Shown here in pieces: positions 52,547 to 61,461 of a DNA stretch of 64,000 bases. How positions within the stretch are numbered: position 1 is the first letter of the stretch; each line of letters opens with the position of its first letter. The stretch is from Akkermansiaceae bacterium (GTDB lineage Bacteria; Verrucomicrobiota; Verrucomicrobiia; Verrucomicrobiales; Akkermansiaceae). Both the position numbers and the translations under genes were made by a program. Below the pieces are notes generated by a model. The model had not been told where the DNA came from, ran no database searches, and saw only the letters and a list, made by a program, of their open reading frames with translations. The stretch is taken from NCBI GenBank assembly GCA_024233115.1, contig JACKQB010000002.1, positions 310,001 to 374,000 on the forward strand, in the 5' to 3' direction.

Positions 52547-52591
52547 TGAAATTCATAGTTTCTACTTCTCATGGCTGAAATTCGTAACTTC
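52547..52591 (+). repeat. 16-bp direct repeat ahead of an orphan terminator
   Basis: TGAAATTCATAGTTTC (52547-52562) and TGAAATTCGTAACTTC (52576-52591) match at 13 of 16 positions with a 29-base period, within a possible small-RNA region. Confidence 0.6.
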
Positions 52592-52615
52592 AGCGATGAA
52601 AGAAGATCCATATTA

Positions 52616-52658
52616 GACCCCGGGGAGAATCCTGTCTCTTCCCGGGGTCGTTTTTTTT
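52616..52658 (+). terminator. Second orphan intrinsic terminator, + strand
   Basis: 9-bp stem GACCCCGGG/CCCGGGGTC (52616-52624 with 52641-52649) followed by eight T's. No gene ends upstream on this strand; the next + gene starts at 52918. Confidence 0.92.
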
Positions 52659-52917
52659 CGGGGGACGTGATTTGCACCAAGCCGCTGATTTGTAACCGCG
52701 AAATACGCTGGATACGCGAAAGTTGCCCGCGCACGGCATGCTTTGAATCATCCCCCAAAGCCGTTTTCGCGTATTTCGTGTATTTGGCGGTTCAGGAAAA
52801 AACTTACCCCCACCTCCCTAAATTCCAGCCTTTAGTATTGCTACATGGGGATTCTCTCACTAAGTTCCCGCGCCTGTCCGCATCTATGGACACCCAACAT
52901 AACTGATTTTTTCTGCA
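52659..52917 (+). other. Leader region of the PpiD-like gene with iterated words
   Basis: Contains CGCGAAATACGC-type words near 52696-52721 and their inverted form CGCGTATTTCGTGTATT at 52768-52785. A similar TTTCGTGTATTAGGTGTATTGCGCGG lies before the exonuclease gene at 22553. No ORF supported. Confidence 0.4.
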
Positions 52918-54675
52918 ATGATTGAAAACATGCGCAAATACACCGGCCTGATGGTCGTCGTCTTCATCCTGCTCGGAGCAGGATTCCTGTTCACCATGAA
53001 CGATATTGGCACCAGCAGCGGCGGTGGTATGGGCAGTGGCCCGACTTACCTCGAAGCCGCCGGCCGGTCACTTGACCAGCAGGAGTATCGCCGGATGGGC
53101 GACAGCACCCTCCAACTCGCCTCGGAAGCCGGACTGCACACCTACGTCAACTTCCTGATGGTGCCCGACGCCCGCCAGCTCCAGCAAGCGATGCAACTGA
53201 TGCGCTACGGCTACCCGAATTACTACATCACCATGGGGCGCAACCTCACCAGCCAGGACTTCAACCGTTTTATTGCCAACCGGATCATCATCCAGAAAGC
53301 CATCGAAGACATGGGGATCTATGCCAGTGACGAGGAAGTCAGCGAGACCATCAAGACCTCCCAGCGCTTTGCTCCCGATGGGAAATTCAACGAGGCTGAC
53401 TACGCCACCTTTGTCGACAAGCGCCTTGGCAAACTCGGTATGACCGAAAAAGACCTGCGCGAAGTTGTCCGCGAGAACCTCTGCCTGAACAAACTCATCG
53501 AAATCATCGGTGGTGGCCTGCTCGCACCGCGTAATGCCGTGCGCGACCAGCTTGAAGCCCAGCTGCAAACCATCACCCTGGCCCGCATCGTTTTCAACCG
53601 CGACGACTTTGTCGAAAAAGAAGACCCCACGGAGGAGGAAATCAAAGCCTACTGGGAAACCCATCAGGACGCCTACAAGACCGAGGAACAACGCCGTATC
53701 AACTACTTCCTGATCGATCTGCCGGCAGCGGAGAAGGAGGAGCTGCCCGCCCCCATCCCCCCCCTCGCCGCCGATGCCACCGAAGAGCAGAAAAAAGCCC
53801 ACGCCGAAGCCGACAAGGCACGCACGGAGGCTATCGCCAAAGCCAAGGCGGAAAAAGACGAGGCCAACGCCAAGGCTGGCAAGGAACTCAGGAAACAAAT
53901 CAACGATATCTCCCAGAAGGTCTACGATCGTATGGAGGACAAGCTGCCACTCAACTTCGAGGAAATCCTCGCTGAGAGCAACCATACCCTGGTCAAAACC
54001 GGGCTCTTCACCCAAGCCAACATGCCCAAGGAAATTGCCGACCTCACCCTGCGCGGCAATGTCAACCAAGGCAGGTCGCTGGCCGAGGAAATCTTCGGAA
54101 CCGCGAATTCGAAAGACCCCTACGACCTCATCTCCGACCCACTCCCCGTGGGTGAGCACGGCTGGATCATCTACACGCTCGAAGAAGTGGTTGTCCCCGA
54201 GCTTCTCGATTACGCAGCGGCACGCAACAAGGCACGCGCCCAGCTCATCGCCGAGAACGGCTCCAAGAAAGTCAAGGAAGCGGCCAAGGCTGCCAGGGAC
54301 GCCATCGTCGAGCTGATGAAGTCCGGTAAGAGCTTTGATGCCGCTGCCAAGGAAAAGGGCCTCGTACCGGTCCAGGTAGGCCCCTTCTCCCTGAGTGGCG
54401 TCGCCCCCAAGGACGAGCCCAGCTTCCGTTTGCTTCATCAAAAAGCCAGCGGCCTCAACCCGGGTGAGGTCTCCGAGACCATCGACGAAAACGACCGCTC
54501 CCTGTTCTTCTACGTCGACAAACGTGAAATCGAGGACACCGAGGAAAGCAAGCGACGGATCGATTTCTCCATCGAGAACAACAAAAACGAACTTATGATC
54601 CTCACCTTCCTGAACTGGATCAATCACCAGTATCAGTCAGCCGAGGTCAAAGGCCTCGCCACCCAGGAGCAATAA
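52918..54675 (+). CDS. PpiD/SurA-like membrane-anchored periplasmic folding factor
   Basis: The 585 residues have a short cytoplasmic start, one membrane helix (about 10-28: LMVVVFILLGAGFLFTM) and a SurA_N/PpiD-like helical domain (about 80-200, with FNRFIANRIIIQKAIEDMGIYASDEEVSETI and FNEADYATFVDKRLGKLGMTEKDLREVVREN). A lysine/alanine-rich coiled coil (about 270-330) and a C-terminal parvulin-like region follow. The parvulin core motifs are poorly conserved, so it may work as a chaperone without isomerase activity. It precedes metG by 81 bases. The domain call rests on overall pattern. Confidence 0.78.
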   Translation: MIENMRKYTGLMVVVFILLGAGFLFTMNDIGTSSGGGMGSGPTYLEAAGRSLDQQEYRRMGDSTLQLASEAGLHTYVNFLMVPDARQLQQAMQLMRYGYPNYYITMGRNLTSQDFNRFIANRIIIQKAIEDMGIYASDEEVSETIKTSQRFAPDGKFNEADYATFVDKRLGKLGMTEKDLREVVRENLCLNKLIEIIGGGLLAPRNAVRDQLEAQLQTITLARIVFNRDDFVEKEDPTEEEIKAYWETHQDAYKTEEQRRINYFLIDLPAAEKEELPAPIPPLAADATEEQKKAHAEADKARTEAIAKAKAEKDEANAKAGKELRKQINDISQKVYDRMEDKLPLNFEEILAESNHTLVKTGLFTQANMPKEIADLTLRGNVNQGRSLAEEIFGTANSKDPYDLISDPLPVGEHGWIIYTLEEVVVPELLDYAAARNKARAQLIAENGSKKVKEAAKAARDAIVELMKSGKSFDAAAKEKGLVPVQVGPFSLSGVAPKDEPSFRLLHQKASGLNPGEVSETIDENDRSLFFYVDKREIEDTEESKRRIDFSIENNKNELMILTFLNWINHQYQSAEVKGLATQEQ

Positions 54676-54690
54676 CGTCAAAGAGGGTTG

Positions 54691-54720
54691 CCCACCCCTG
54701 CCCACCCCTGCCCACCCCGA
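54691..54720 (+). repeat. Three 10-bp C-rich repeats before metG
   Basis: CCCACCCCTG, CCCACCCCTG and CCCACCCCGA run in tandem, then loosely related CACCTGACCCC and CGACACCTG words continue almost to the metG start at 54757. Confidence 0.9.
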
Positions 54721-54756
54721 CACCTGACCCCCGACACCTGCCCTCCGTCCCCCGAC

Positions 54757-56334
54757 ATGTTCTATCTAACAACAGCCATCGACTACACCAATGGCGCGCC
54801 CCACATTGGTCACGCCTATGAAAAAGTACTCGCTGATGTCATCGCACGCTACCGTCGCTTACGTGGTGATGAAGTTTATTATCTGACCGGTGTTGACCAG
54901 CACGGTCAGAAGGTCCAGCAGACCGCTGAAAAAGACGGTGTCAACCCCGCCACCTACGTCAAGCGTATCACCAAGGGATTCACCCATGCCTGGGAAAAGC
55001 TGGGCCTCGGCTACGATGGCTGGGCGGAAACCACCAACCCTGAACACAAGGCCTGCGTGCAGGGTATTCTGCAAAAGCTCTACGACGAGGGCCAGATCTA
55101 CAAGCAGCGCTACACCGGCTATTACTCGATCCGGCAAGAACAGTTTCTCACCGACAAGGAACGCAACGAAAACGGCGAATTCGGCGATGAGTGGGGCGAA
55201 GTCGAGGAGCGTGACGAGGAAAACTACTACTTCAAACTCAGCGAGCATGTGGCCTGGCTGAGGCAGCATGTGGAATCGCACGATGACTTTGTCATCCCCC
55301 ACTTCCGCAAGGCGGATGTGCTGAATGCCATCGATCGGACCGAAGGCACCGACCTCTGCATATCCCGTCCCAAAGAACGTTTGCGCTGGGGTATCGAGCT
55401 ACCATTCGACTCCGACTTTGTCACCTTCGTCTGGTTTGACGCCCTGATCAACTACATCTCGTTCGCAGGTTACAACAAAGCGGAAGGAAGTGAACTTCCC
55501 GATTTTGATCAACTCTGGCCTGCCCGGATTCATATCATCGGCAAAGACATCCTGGTGCCCTCGCACTCGATTTACTGGACCTGCATGCTGCACGCCATCG
55601 GCTTTACCGATGAGCAGATCCCGTCGCTGCTCTGCCATGGCTGGTGGAACATCAAAAAACAGTCTGAAGGTGGCGGCTCGGAAAAAATGTCCAAGTCCCT
55701 CGGCAATGTCGTCGACCCCGTGGCATTGGTGGAAACGTTCGGCCAGGACGCCGTGCGATACTATCTCGTCCGCGATATCCACACCGGCCGTGATTCCGAT
55801 TACGACATCGATCGCCTCGTGATGCTCTTCAATACCGAGCTGGCTAACAATTTAGGAAACCTCTGCAACCGCGCGCTCAACATGACCAAGCGTTACAGCG
55901 ATGGCGTCACCGTGGCCTCGGATTACGATGATGAAACCAGCCAGCAGTTGCGCGCATCCCTCGATACCTGTCTGGAGAAATACCGCGCCAGCATGGACAA
56001 GTATGAAATTTCCCATGCGCTTGAGGCCGTCATCGAATTCATTACCGGCACCAACGTTTACGCCGAACAGCACAAACCATGGGAAATCGCCAAGGATGAA
56101 ACCAAAACGGACGAATTAAACGCGGTTCTCACCCACATGGTAGAGGCCGTTGCGCTCGCCAGCGTGCTGCTCAAACCGATCATCCCCGCCGCCTGCGAAC
56201 GGATCCAGGACCAACTCAAAGCCGAACACCTCGGCGGGATCACCCTGGACGACCTTAAGTGGGGCATCCTCCCCATCGGCCAGGAAGTCGCCAAGCCAAA
56301 ACCTGTGTTCCCACGAATTCAGCTGGAGGAGTGA
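54757..56334 (+). CDS. metG: Methionyl-tRNA synthetase
   Basis: Charges tRNA-Met. The 525 residues include the HIGH motif in GAPHIGHAYEKVLAD, the KMSKS motif in GSEKMSKSLGNVVDP, LTGVDQHGQKV, FVWFDALINYISFAGY, HIIGKDILVPSHSIYW, and the anticodon-binding region ending in EIAKDE. The connective peptide has GYYSIRQEQFLTDKE without zinc cysteines, so this is the zinc-free short type without a C-terminal dimerisation domain. The ATG at 54757 is chosen over a start at 54688 that would lie in the C-rich repeat. It is followed by a large palindromic element. Confidence 0.95.
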   Translation: MFYLTTAIDYTNGAPHIGHAYEKVLADVIARYRRLRGDEVYYLTGVDQHGQKVQQTAEKDGVNPATYVKRITKGFTHAWEKLGLGYDGWAETTNPEHKACVQGILQKLYDEGQIYKQRYTGYYSIRQEQFLTDKERNENGEFGDEWGEVEERDEENYYFKLSEHVAWLRQHVESHDDFVIPHFRKADVLNAIDRTEGTDLCISRPKERLRWGIELPFDSDFVTFVWFDALINYISFAGYNKAEGSELPDFDQLWPARIHIIGKDILVPSHSIYWTCMLHAIGFTDEQIPSLLCHGWWNIKKQSEGGGSEKMSKSLGNVVDPVALVETFGQDAVRYYLVRDIHTGRDSDYDIDRLVMLFNTELANNLGNLCNRALNMTKRYSDGVTVASDYDDETSQQLRASLDTCLEKYRASMDKYEISHALEAVIEFITGTNVYAEQHKPWEIAKDETKTDELNAVLTHMVEAVALASVLLKPIIPAACERIQDQLKAEHLGGITLDDLKWGILPIGQEVAKPKPVFPRIQLEE

Positions 56335-56339
56335 TCCGA

Positions 56340-56517
56340 TTTGGAGTGCGGACGGCTTGCCTCCGCTTTCTCCTGGGTCGGCTTGCCGACTTTTCTTTCA
56401 GCGCAGCTGCACTTCATCTTCATTTCCAGCACAGCGTGTTATCCAGTCCTATGGAACCCCACCACAGGAAGCAAGCTTCCCAGCCGCAAAGCGGAGGCAA
56501 GCCATCCGCACTCCAAA
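56340..56517. repeat. 178-bp palindromic (REP-pair/MITE-like) element after metG
   Basis: Terminal arms 56340-56369 and 56488-56517 are 30-base inverted copies with one mismatch. Inside are further hairpins, for example GTCGGC-TT-GCCGAC near 56378-56391. It begins 6 bases after the metG stop. The open frame that runs through it (56341-56874) is most likely not a gene. Confidence 0.9.
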
Positions 56518-56885
56518 CCAACACCTGAAGCATCATCTAACAAGTCCATATTTACGCAGGTCGTCCCTCGTAATGCAGAATATCCTCTTGGGGTCATCCT
56601 TTCTTACGATAAGGAGATCGGTATGATAGTGACACGTATGCATCTTGGCGAAAAGCTGAAGCACCGTAGGCGCGGTCATCCGTGCCGACCCCACCGAACG
56701 ACCGGTTTTGATATCTCTGGAGAAAACCCGACTGCTTGGGTAGGACGCAAATTTGAGAGCCGATTGGAAACCGCCATTGTCAGTAAAAGTGACCCCGGGA
56801 AAAGGCTGCATGACAGATCAGACGCATTTGTCCACTTCCGGCTGAGCCGTTTAAGTAAGAGCACAGCCCATTAACCTACCCACCT
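56518..56885. other. Non-coding stretch between the palindrome and the GT9 gene
   Basis: About 370 bases. Short open frames exist on both strands but their translations look like non-coding sequence (Arg/His/Ser-rich, no domain). No RNA, promoter or terminator that I can support. Confidence 0.35.
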
Positions 56886-57932
56886 TCAAACATACCTTAC
56901 CGCAAGGGCCGCTTCTAACTCGGCAACCACCATCTCCACGGTCACTTCATTCTGACACCGATGGTCCAGTGGACATTTCTCCAGGTAACAAGGGCTACAT
57001 GCCACGTGCTCACGGATCACCCTGCTCTGTCGACCCAAGGGCCGTTTCCATTCGGGTTCATTAGGTCCGAAAATAACGGCGGCCGGCAATCCAAGATGGG
57101 CCGCGATGTGTGCAACTTCTCCATCGCAGGCTAACAGCGCACTGGAATAGGGTAACGACTGGATAAGCTTCGCCCGGTCCCATACCTTGGAAAAATTCTT
57201 GGCCCTCCCTTCCAGCAGCAGCTCCAGCTTGTCACAGATATCCGTTTTTCTTTTTCCCACGTTCTCACCGACAATCGCCCAGTCGATATCAGGGTATCTG
57301 GCCTCCATCAGATCCACTACCTCTTTGTAACGCTCGACCGGCCACTCAGAGGCGGGTCCATAACTTGAGCCGGGGGAGATCACAATCTGCAGCCGGGGTG
57401 GTGGTGGCTGGAGTGGTGGCGCTTGGAAATTGGCACGCACATAGGCATCCCCGCCAAGCTTCCCCACAAAGTTCAAGTAATGCCGGACACGGTGTTCAAT
57501 CGGGCCAGGCGACTGCACCACCTCCACTACATCAGTTAGATATTTTTTCAATCCAGCTGCCGGATAGCCGAGCCGCTGCAGGATTTCAGCCCGGGCAAAT
57601 GCCTTGGCCGCCTCTCCCGCCTCCCAGGCAATGGCTGATTCATATGTGAATTCCTGATCACGCAGGCTGCTCGCAATCTGTCGGGCCGATGCCTTGTCGG
57701 GGTAAGTAATCACCTCATTCAGCTCGGGCATCACCTCCCATAGACCCGCCTGGGATTCAGGGCACAGCACCGCGATGGTTGCCTGAGGTCGAAACAAGCG
57801 CAGTGCCCGCACCGCCGGCACGGAAAAACAGGCTTCGGTAAAATTGCCCGGAGACGCCACACACAGATAGCCACCTTTAAGATGTAAAGGCGGTTTGTCG
57901 GGACAGGGCACGGCATCCGGGAGCTTGGACAT
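56886..57932 (-). CDS. Glycosyltransferase family 9 (heptosyltransferase-like)
   Basis: A GT-B-fold transferase of 348 residues in the ADP-heptose:LPS heptosyltransferase family. Landmarks are SPGNFTEACFSVPAVRALR at the N-terminus, the middle HRVRHYLNFVGKLGG, the nucleotide part ISPGSSYGPASEWPVERYKEVV, CDGEVAHIAAHLGLPAAVIFGPNEP, and the cysteine-rich end ACSPCYLEKCPLDHRCQ often found in WaaF-type enzymes. It would add a sugar to LPS core or another glycan on the cytoplasmic face. The canonical GDSG-type acceptor loop is GEVAHIA here. No other LPS gene is nearby, so the donor and acceptor are uncertain. Confidence 0.88.
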   Translation of the reverse strand: MSKLPDAVPCPDKPPLHLKGGYLCVASPGNFTEACFSVPAVRALRLFRPQATIAVLCPESQAGLWEVMPELNEVITYPDKASARQIASSLRDQEFTYESAIAWEAGEAAKAFARAEILQRLGYPAAGLKKYLTDVVEVVQSPGPIEHRVRHYLNFVGKLGGDAYVRANFQAPPLQPPPPRLQIVISPGSSYGPASEWPVERYKEVVDLMEARYPDIDWAIVGENVGKRKTDICDKLELLLEGRAKNFSKVWDRAKLIQSLPYSSALLACDGEVAHIAAHLGLPAAVIFGPNEPEWKRPLGRQSRVIREHVACSPCYLEKCPLDHRCQNEVTVEMVVAELEAALAVRYV

Positions 57933-58268
57933 GGCGCAGACTAACCAGCATCACTCGATCCTGTCAATGGCTCCATACATGTCAGCGTGAGCGGATCTCT
58001 TGATCTGTGGCCATCAGTGCCATCTGTGTAAAAGGCGATCTAACACAGATAACACGGGCCCTCACAGATGCGCACAGATTAAAAACCACCCTAGGATGCC
58101 GGTGGCCCAGGCAGGATTGCAGGATTGTTAAGATTTACAGGATTCCCAACACGAACCCGATCCAGGAAAACCCTGTCTAAAAACAGCGCAACGCCCCGCC
58201 CCCCCGAAAACTTCACCCCTTGGTGTTTTCCCGCTTTCAATCAGGAAAAATAGCAGTAATTTCGCCGC
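57933..58268. other. Intergenic region rich in short iterated words
   Basis: Five ATCTGTG/CACAGAT words between 58002 and 58080 in both orientations, and three CAGGATT words at 58112-58144. No ORF or terminator seen. It must contain the promoters of the two divergent genes (GT9 and HtrA). Confidence 0.5.
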
Positions 58269-59792
58269 ATGGTCAAAACGTCAATCCGATTTTCTCTGGG
58301 TATGCTCGCTCTGTTAACCCCCATGCAGATGGTCATGGCCCAGCAGACCCCATCGAATCCACTGGCTCCCCTTCCCGCCCAGCCTGCACCCCCTACTCCC
58401 CAGGTGCAGAGTATCTACGGCTCGATTGTCCGCATCGAAGCCGCGACACAGGTCCCCGACTACCGCGAGCCATGGAAGGCGGGTCGGTTCAGCGGCGGTA
58501 TCGGCACCGGTTTCCTGATCGGACCCAACCTCTTTCTCACCAATGCCCACGTGGTCTCCAACGCACGCCGATTGCTGATCACCATGCACGGCTCGGCCCA
58601 AAAGCATCCTGCTAGAATCGTCCACATCGCCCACGACTGCGATCTCGCCTTACTTGAAGTCCAGGACTTCACGCCATTCAAAGGGCTGGCGTATTTGCAA
58701 ATCGGGGACGTACCCAAACTCGAAAGCCAGGTGCGCGTCATCGGCTATCCGGTCGGCGGCAATCGTATTTCCGTGACCCGGGGGGTGGTTTCCAGGATCG
58801 ATTTCAGTGCCTACAGCCACACCCGCTCGGACCAGCATCTCGTCGTCCAGATCGATGCCGCGATCAACCCCGGCAACTCGGGTGGCCCGGTACTACAGGA
58901 CGGCAAGGTCGTAGGCGTGGCATTCCAAGGACTGCGCTCAGCCGACAACACGGGTTACATGATCCCGACACCTGTTGTCCGGAGGTTCCTCAAGGATATC
59001 GAAGATGGCCGGTATGACAAATACGTTGATATTGGTATCGCGGAGTTCCCTTTGTTCAATCCCGCCATGCGGAAAAAATTCGGTCTCGGCCCGAGTTCTC
59101 CCGGAGTGCTGGTGGCTGCGGTTACTCCCGACGGCCCCTGCGATGGCGTGTTAGAAAACAACGACATCCTCACCGCCATCAACGGCAACCCCGTCGATGC
59201 GGCCGGCAATATCCTCATCGATGATGAAAAGGTGAACATGAACGAGATCGTTGAACGCAAGTTCTCCGGCGACACCATCCAGCTGAGCATTCTGCGCAGC
59301 GGCAAAACCATGTCGCTGGACTGCACACTGAAACCCTTCCCTCCCAGCCAGATGTACTCGGTCCAGTATGGTGTCACACCACGCTACACGACTTTTGCCG
59401 GCCTTGTTTTCCAGCCCCTCGACCGCAACCTCTATGCAGCGCATAGTTTCACCAACACGCGTGTCCGCCGGCTCTTCGCCCACTACATCGATGAAGCGAT
59501 CTTCAAAGAGCGTGAGGACATCGTCATCCTGACCAGCGTGCTGACAGATCCGGTCAATACCCACGTCAGCGGTCATGCGGGCACCGCCATCGAGTCCATC
59601 AACGGGGTGAAAATCACATCGCTGCAGCAAGTCCATGATTTACTGCATCCCAAGGAAACCCCCGGGTTTTTCATCATCAAATGCGAGGGTCTTGAGCGAC
59701 CCATTGTCATTCCCGGCAACAAAGCCGCAGAATCCAGTCAACGCACCGAGACCAACTACGGCATCACCGCCCCCGCCTACCTCGGAAATTAA
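58269..59792 (+). CDS. HtrA/Deg-family serine protease with PDZ domains
   Basis: The 507 residues have a signal peptide (MVKTSIRFSLGMLALLTPMQMVMA), a Pro-rich linker and a trypsin-like protease domain (about 50-245). The full triad is His94 in LTNAHVV, Asp125 in HDCDLALLEV and Ser204 in NPGNSGGPVL. The C-terminal half holds PDZ-like domains (first about 265-350 with PGVLVAAVTPDGPCDGVLENNDIL, second about 440-485 with IESINGVKIT). Such proteases handle misfolded envelope proteins. The layout resembles plant/bacterial Deg proteases of the Deg9-like branch. A second HtrA-like gene with no catalytic triad follows 40 bases later. Confidence 0.9.
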   Translation: MVKTSIRFSLGMLALLTPMQMVMAQQTPSNPLAPLPAQPAPPTPQVQSIYGSIVRIEAATQVPDYREPWKAGRFSGGIGTGFLIGPNLFLTNAHVVSNARRLLITMHGSAQKHPARIVHIAHDCDLALLEVQDFTPFKGLAYLQIGDVPKLESQVRVIGYPVGGNRISVTRGVVSRIDFSAYSHTRSDQHLVVQIDAAINPGNSGGPVLQDGKVVGVAFQGLRSADNTGYMIPTPVVRRFLKDIEDGRYDKYVDIGIAEFPLFNPAMRKKFGLGPSSPGVLVAAVTPDGPCDGVLENNDILTAINGNPVDAAGNILIDDEKVNMNEIVERKFSGDTIQLSILRSGKTMSLDCTLKPFPPSQMYSVQYGVTPRYTTFAGLVFQPLDRNLYAAHSFTNTRVRRLFAHYIDEAIFKEREDIVILTSVLTDPVNTHVSGHAGTAIESINGVKITSLQQVHDLLHPKETPGFFIIKCEGLERPIVIPGNKAAESSQRTETNYGITAPAYLGN

Positions 59793-59832
59793 TCATCCAG
59801 CCAAGTCTCCAGCCTTTTGCATTTCTAACATC

Positions 59833-61359
59833 ATGAAATTTTCCACTACCATCATCACTGCCGCCCTTGTTATTCCACTCGCCTTTTCAAGCTGCTGCGA
59901 AAACAAAAAAGCGGCCACCACAGAAAATTCGCCTGGGGAATCCGCCACCCAGCCGGACCCGGCGGCCAACTCCCTCGTGCGAATCAATTCCACCATCCAA
60001 ATGTGGAGCCCGGCCCAACCATGGGATAAATCCTCACCCACCAACCGACGCGGCCTCGGTGCGGTGCTTGAGAACAACCGCGTGCTGACCACGGCGGAGA
60101 TGGCAACCAATGTGACTTATATTGAGTTGGAGAATGCCGACAGCACACACCGTCTTCCCGCCAAGGTGGTGGCCGTCGACTATGAAGCCAACCTGGCCCT
60201 GCTTGAGCCCGACAACGGAGATACCGAGGATTTTTTCAAGGATCTCACCCCCATTCAACTTGGCTCCGCTGCCAGGATTGGAAACCAGGTCGATGTCTGG
60301 CAGCTTGAGGACAACGGTATGCCCCTGGTGACCAAAGCTACCATCCAAAGTGTGGATATCGTTTCCAGTTTTGCCGACGGCCATTATTTTATCACGTATC
60401 AAGCCAAAGGCTCCATGCAAAGTGCCGCCAGTAGCTTTACCCTTCCTGTCATCCATCATGGAAAACTGTTAGGATTGCTCAGCAGCTACAACTCCAAGGA
60501 CCAGATCATCGACATCATCGCCCCGGAAATCATCCAGGCCTTTCTCAACGACACTGCCGATGGCAACTACGTGGGCTTTCCCTCTCTTGGTATTGGCATC
60601 ACCAGCACGGTCGATCCTAACTTCCGCGCCTGGCTGAAGCTGCCCGATGATGTCGGGGGACTCTATGTCACCCGCGTCCGTGAAAACAGCGCCGCCGCCA
60701 AAGCCGGAATCGAAAAAGGTGATGTGGTGATCGATATCGACGGTAAAGACATTGGCCCGAGAGGTTATTACACCGATGAACAATACGGCCGGCTTTTCTG
60801 GAGCCACCTTGTCCGTGGCAGCCATCAGGTCGGGGAGGAGATCCACCTTACCATCTTGCGTAATGGCGAAAAACAGAAGATCACCTCGAAACTTGAGCGC
60901 CCGGGCAAACGGCTGATCGCGTCGCATACCTACGACCAGGCACCCCGCTACCTCGTCAAAGGTGGATTCATTTTCCAAGAGCTCACAGGAACCTACCTGA
61001 AGGCATTTGGAAACGATTGGGAGACCAAGGCCCCGCTTAACCTGTTAGACGTTCTGGCGTCACCCGAGGATTACGAGGAAGGGCGGAATCGCATCGTCTT
61101 CCTCAGTGCCACCATCCCGACACCCGCCACCACCGGCTATGAAAGCTTGCGCAGCCTGATCATCAACAAAGTCAACGGCGATACCATCGCCGACATCCCG
61201 ACACTGCTCAAAGCCTTCCAAAAACCCGGCCCCGACGGGCTGCACACGATTGAGTTCACCGACGGTCCGCCGAAGACCATTTACCTCGACGCCGCCACCT
61301 CTGACCTTGTCGACGCCGAGCTCCTCAAGCGGGGCATCCCCGCGCTATCGAGGGAGTAA
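59833..61359 (+). CDS. Pseudo-HtrA lipoprotein (inactive protease domain plus PDZ)
   Basis: The 508 residues begin with a lipoprotein-type signal (VIPLAFSSC, lipidated Cys21). The protease domain keeps the HtrA framework but not the triad. LTTAEMA has Glu89 in place of His, ANLALLE has Asn120 in place of Asp, and the GNSGGP loop is replaced by a segment around AASSFTLPV with no serine at the nucleophile position. A PDZ domain follows (about 275-360: GGLYVTRVRENSAAAKAGIEKGDVVIDIDGKDIG) and a second PDZ-like part near the end. It therefore probably binds peptides or regulates the adjacent active HtrA. The two genes are 40 bases apart and likely co-transcribed. Confidence 0.85.
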   Translation: MKFSTTIITAALVIPLAFSSCCENKKAATTENSPGESATQPDPAANSLVRINSTIQMWSPAQPWDKSSPTNRRGLGAVLENNRVLTTAEMATNVTYIELENADSTHRLPAKVVAVDYEANLALLEPDNGDTEDFFKDLTPIQLGSAARIGNQVDVWQLEDNGMPLVTKATIQSVDIVSSFADGHYFITYQAKGSMQSAASSFTLPVIHHGKLLGLLSSYNSKDQIIDIIAPEIIQAFLNDTADGNYVGFPSLGIGITSTVDPNFRAWLKLPDDVGGLYVTRVRENSAAAKAGIEKGDVVIDIDGKDIGPRGYYTDEQYGRLFWSHLVRGSHQVGEEIHLTILRNGEKQKITSKLERPGKRLIASHTYDQAPRYLVKGGFIFQELTGTYLKAFGNDWETKAPLNLLDVLASPEDYEEGRNRIVFLSATIPTPATTGYESLRSLIINKVNGDTIADIPTLLKAFQKPGPDGLHTIEFTDGPPKTIYLDAATSDLVDAELLKRGIPALSRE

Positions 61360-61461
61360 TTCAAAGCCTCGCAGCCCAAAGCCGAGCACCTTACGGTCGC
61401 AGGTGTGGCAAACAACCCCGCCGCACACGGCGGGGTATCAGCTCCAATGCGTCGCAACTAA

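Noticed and set aside
53068..54627. A 519-codon open frame antisense to the PpiD-like gene
   Set aside because: Its translation is Val/Gly/Asp-rich with no domain, as expected for the reverse complement of a GC-rich coding gene. The + strand frame has clear family features.
56341..56874. A 177-codon open frame after metG
   Set aside because: It begins inside the palindromic element and its sequence is repeat-derived and Arg/His/Ser-rich; no start signal or domain.
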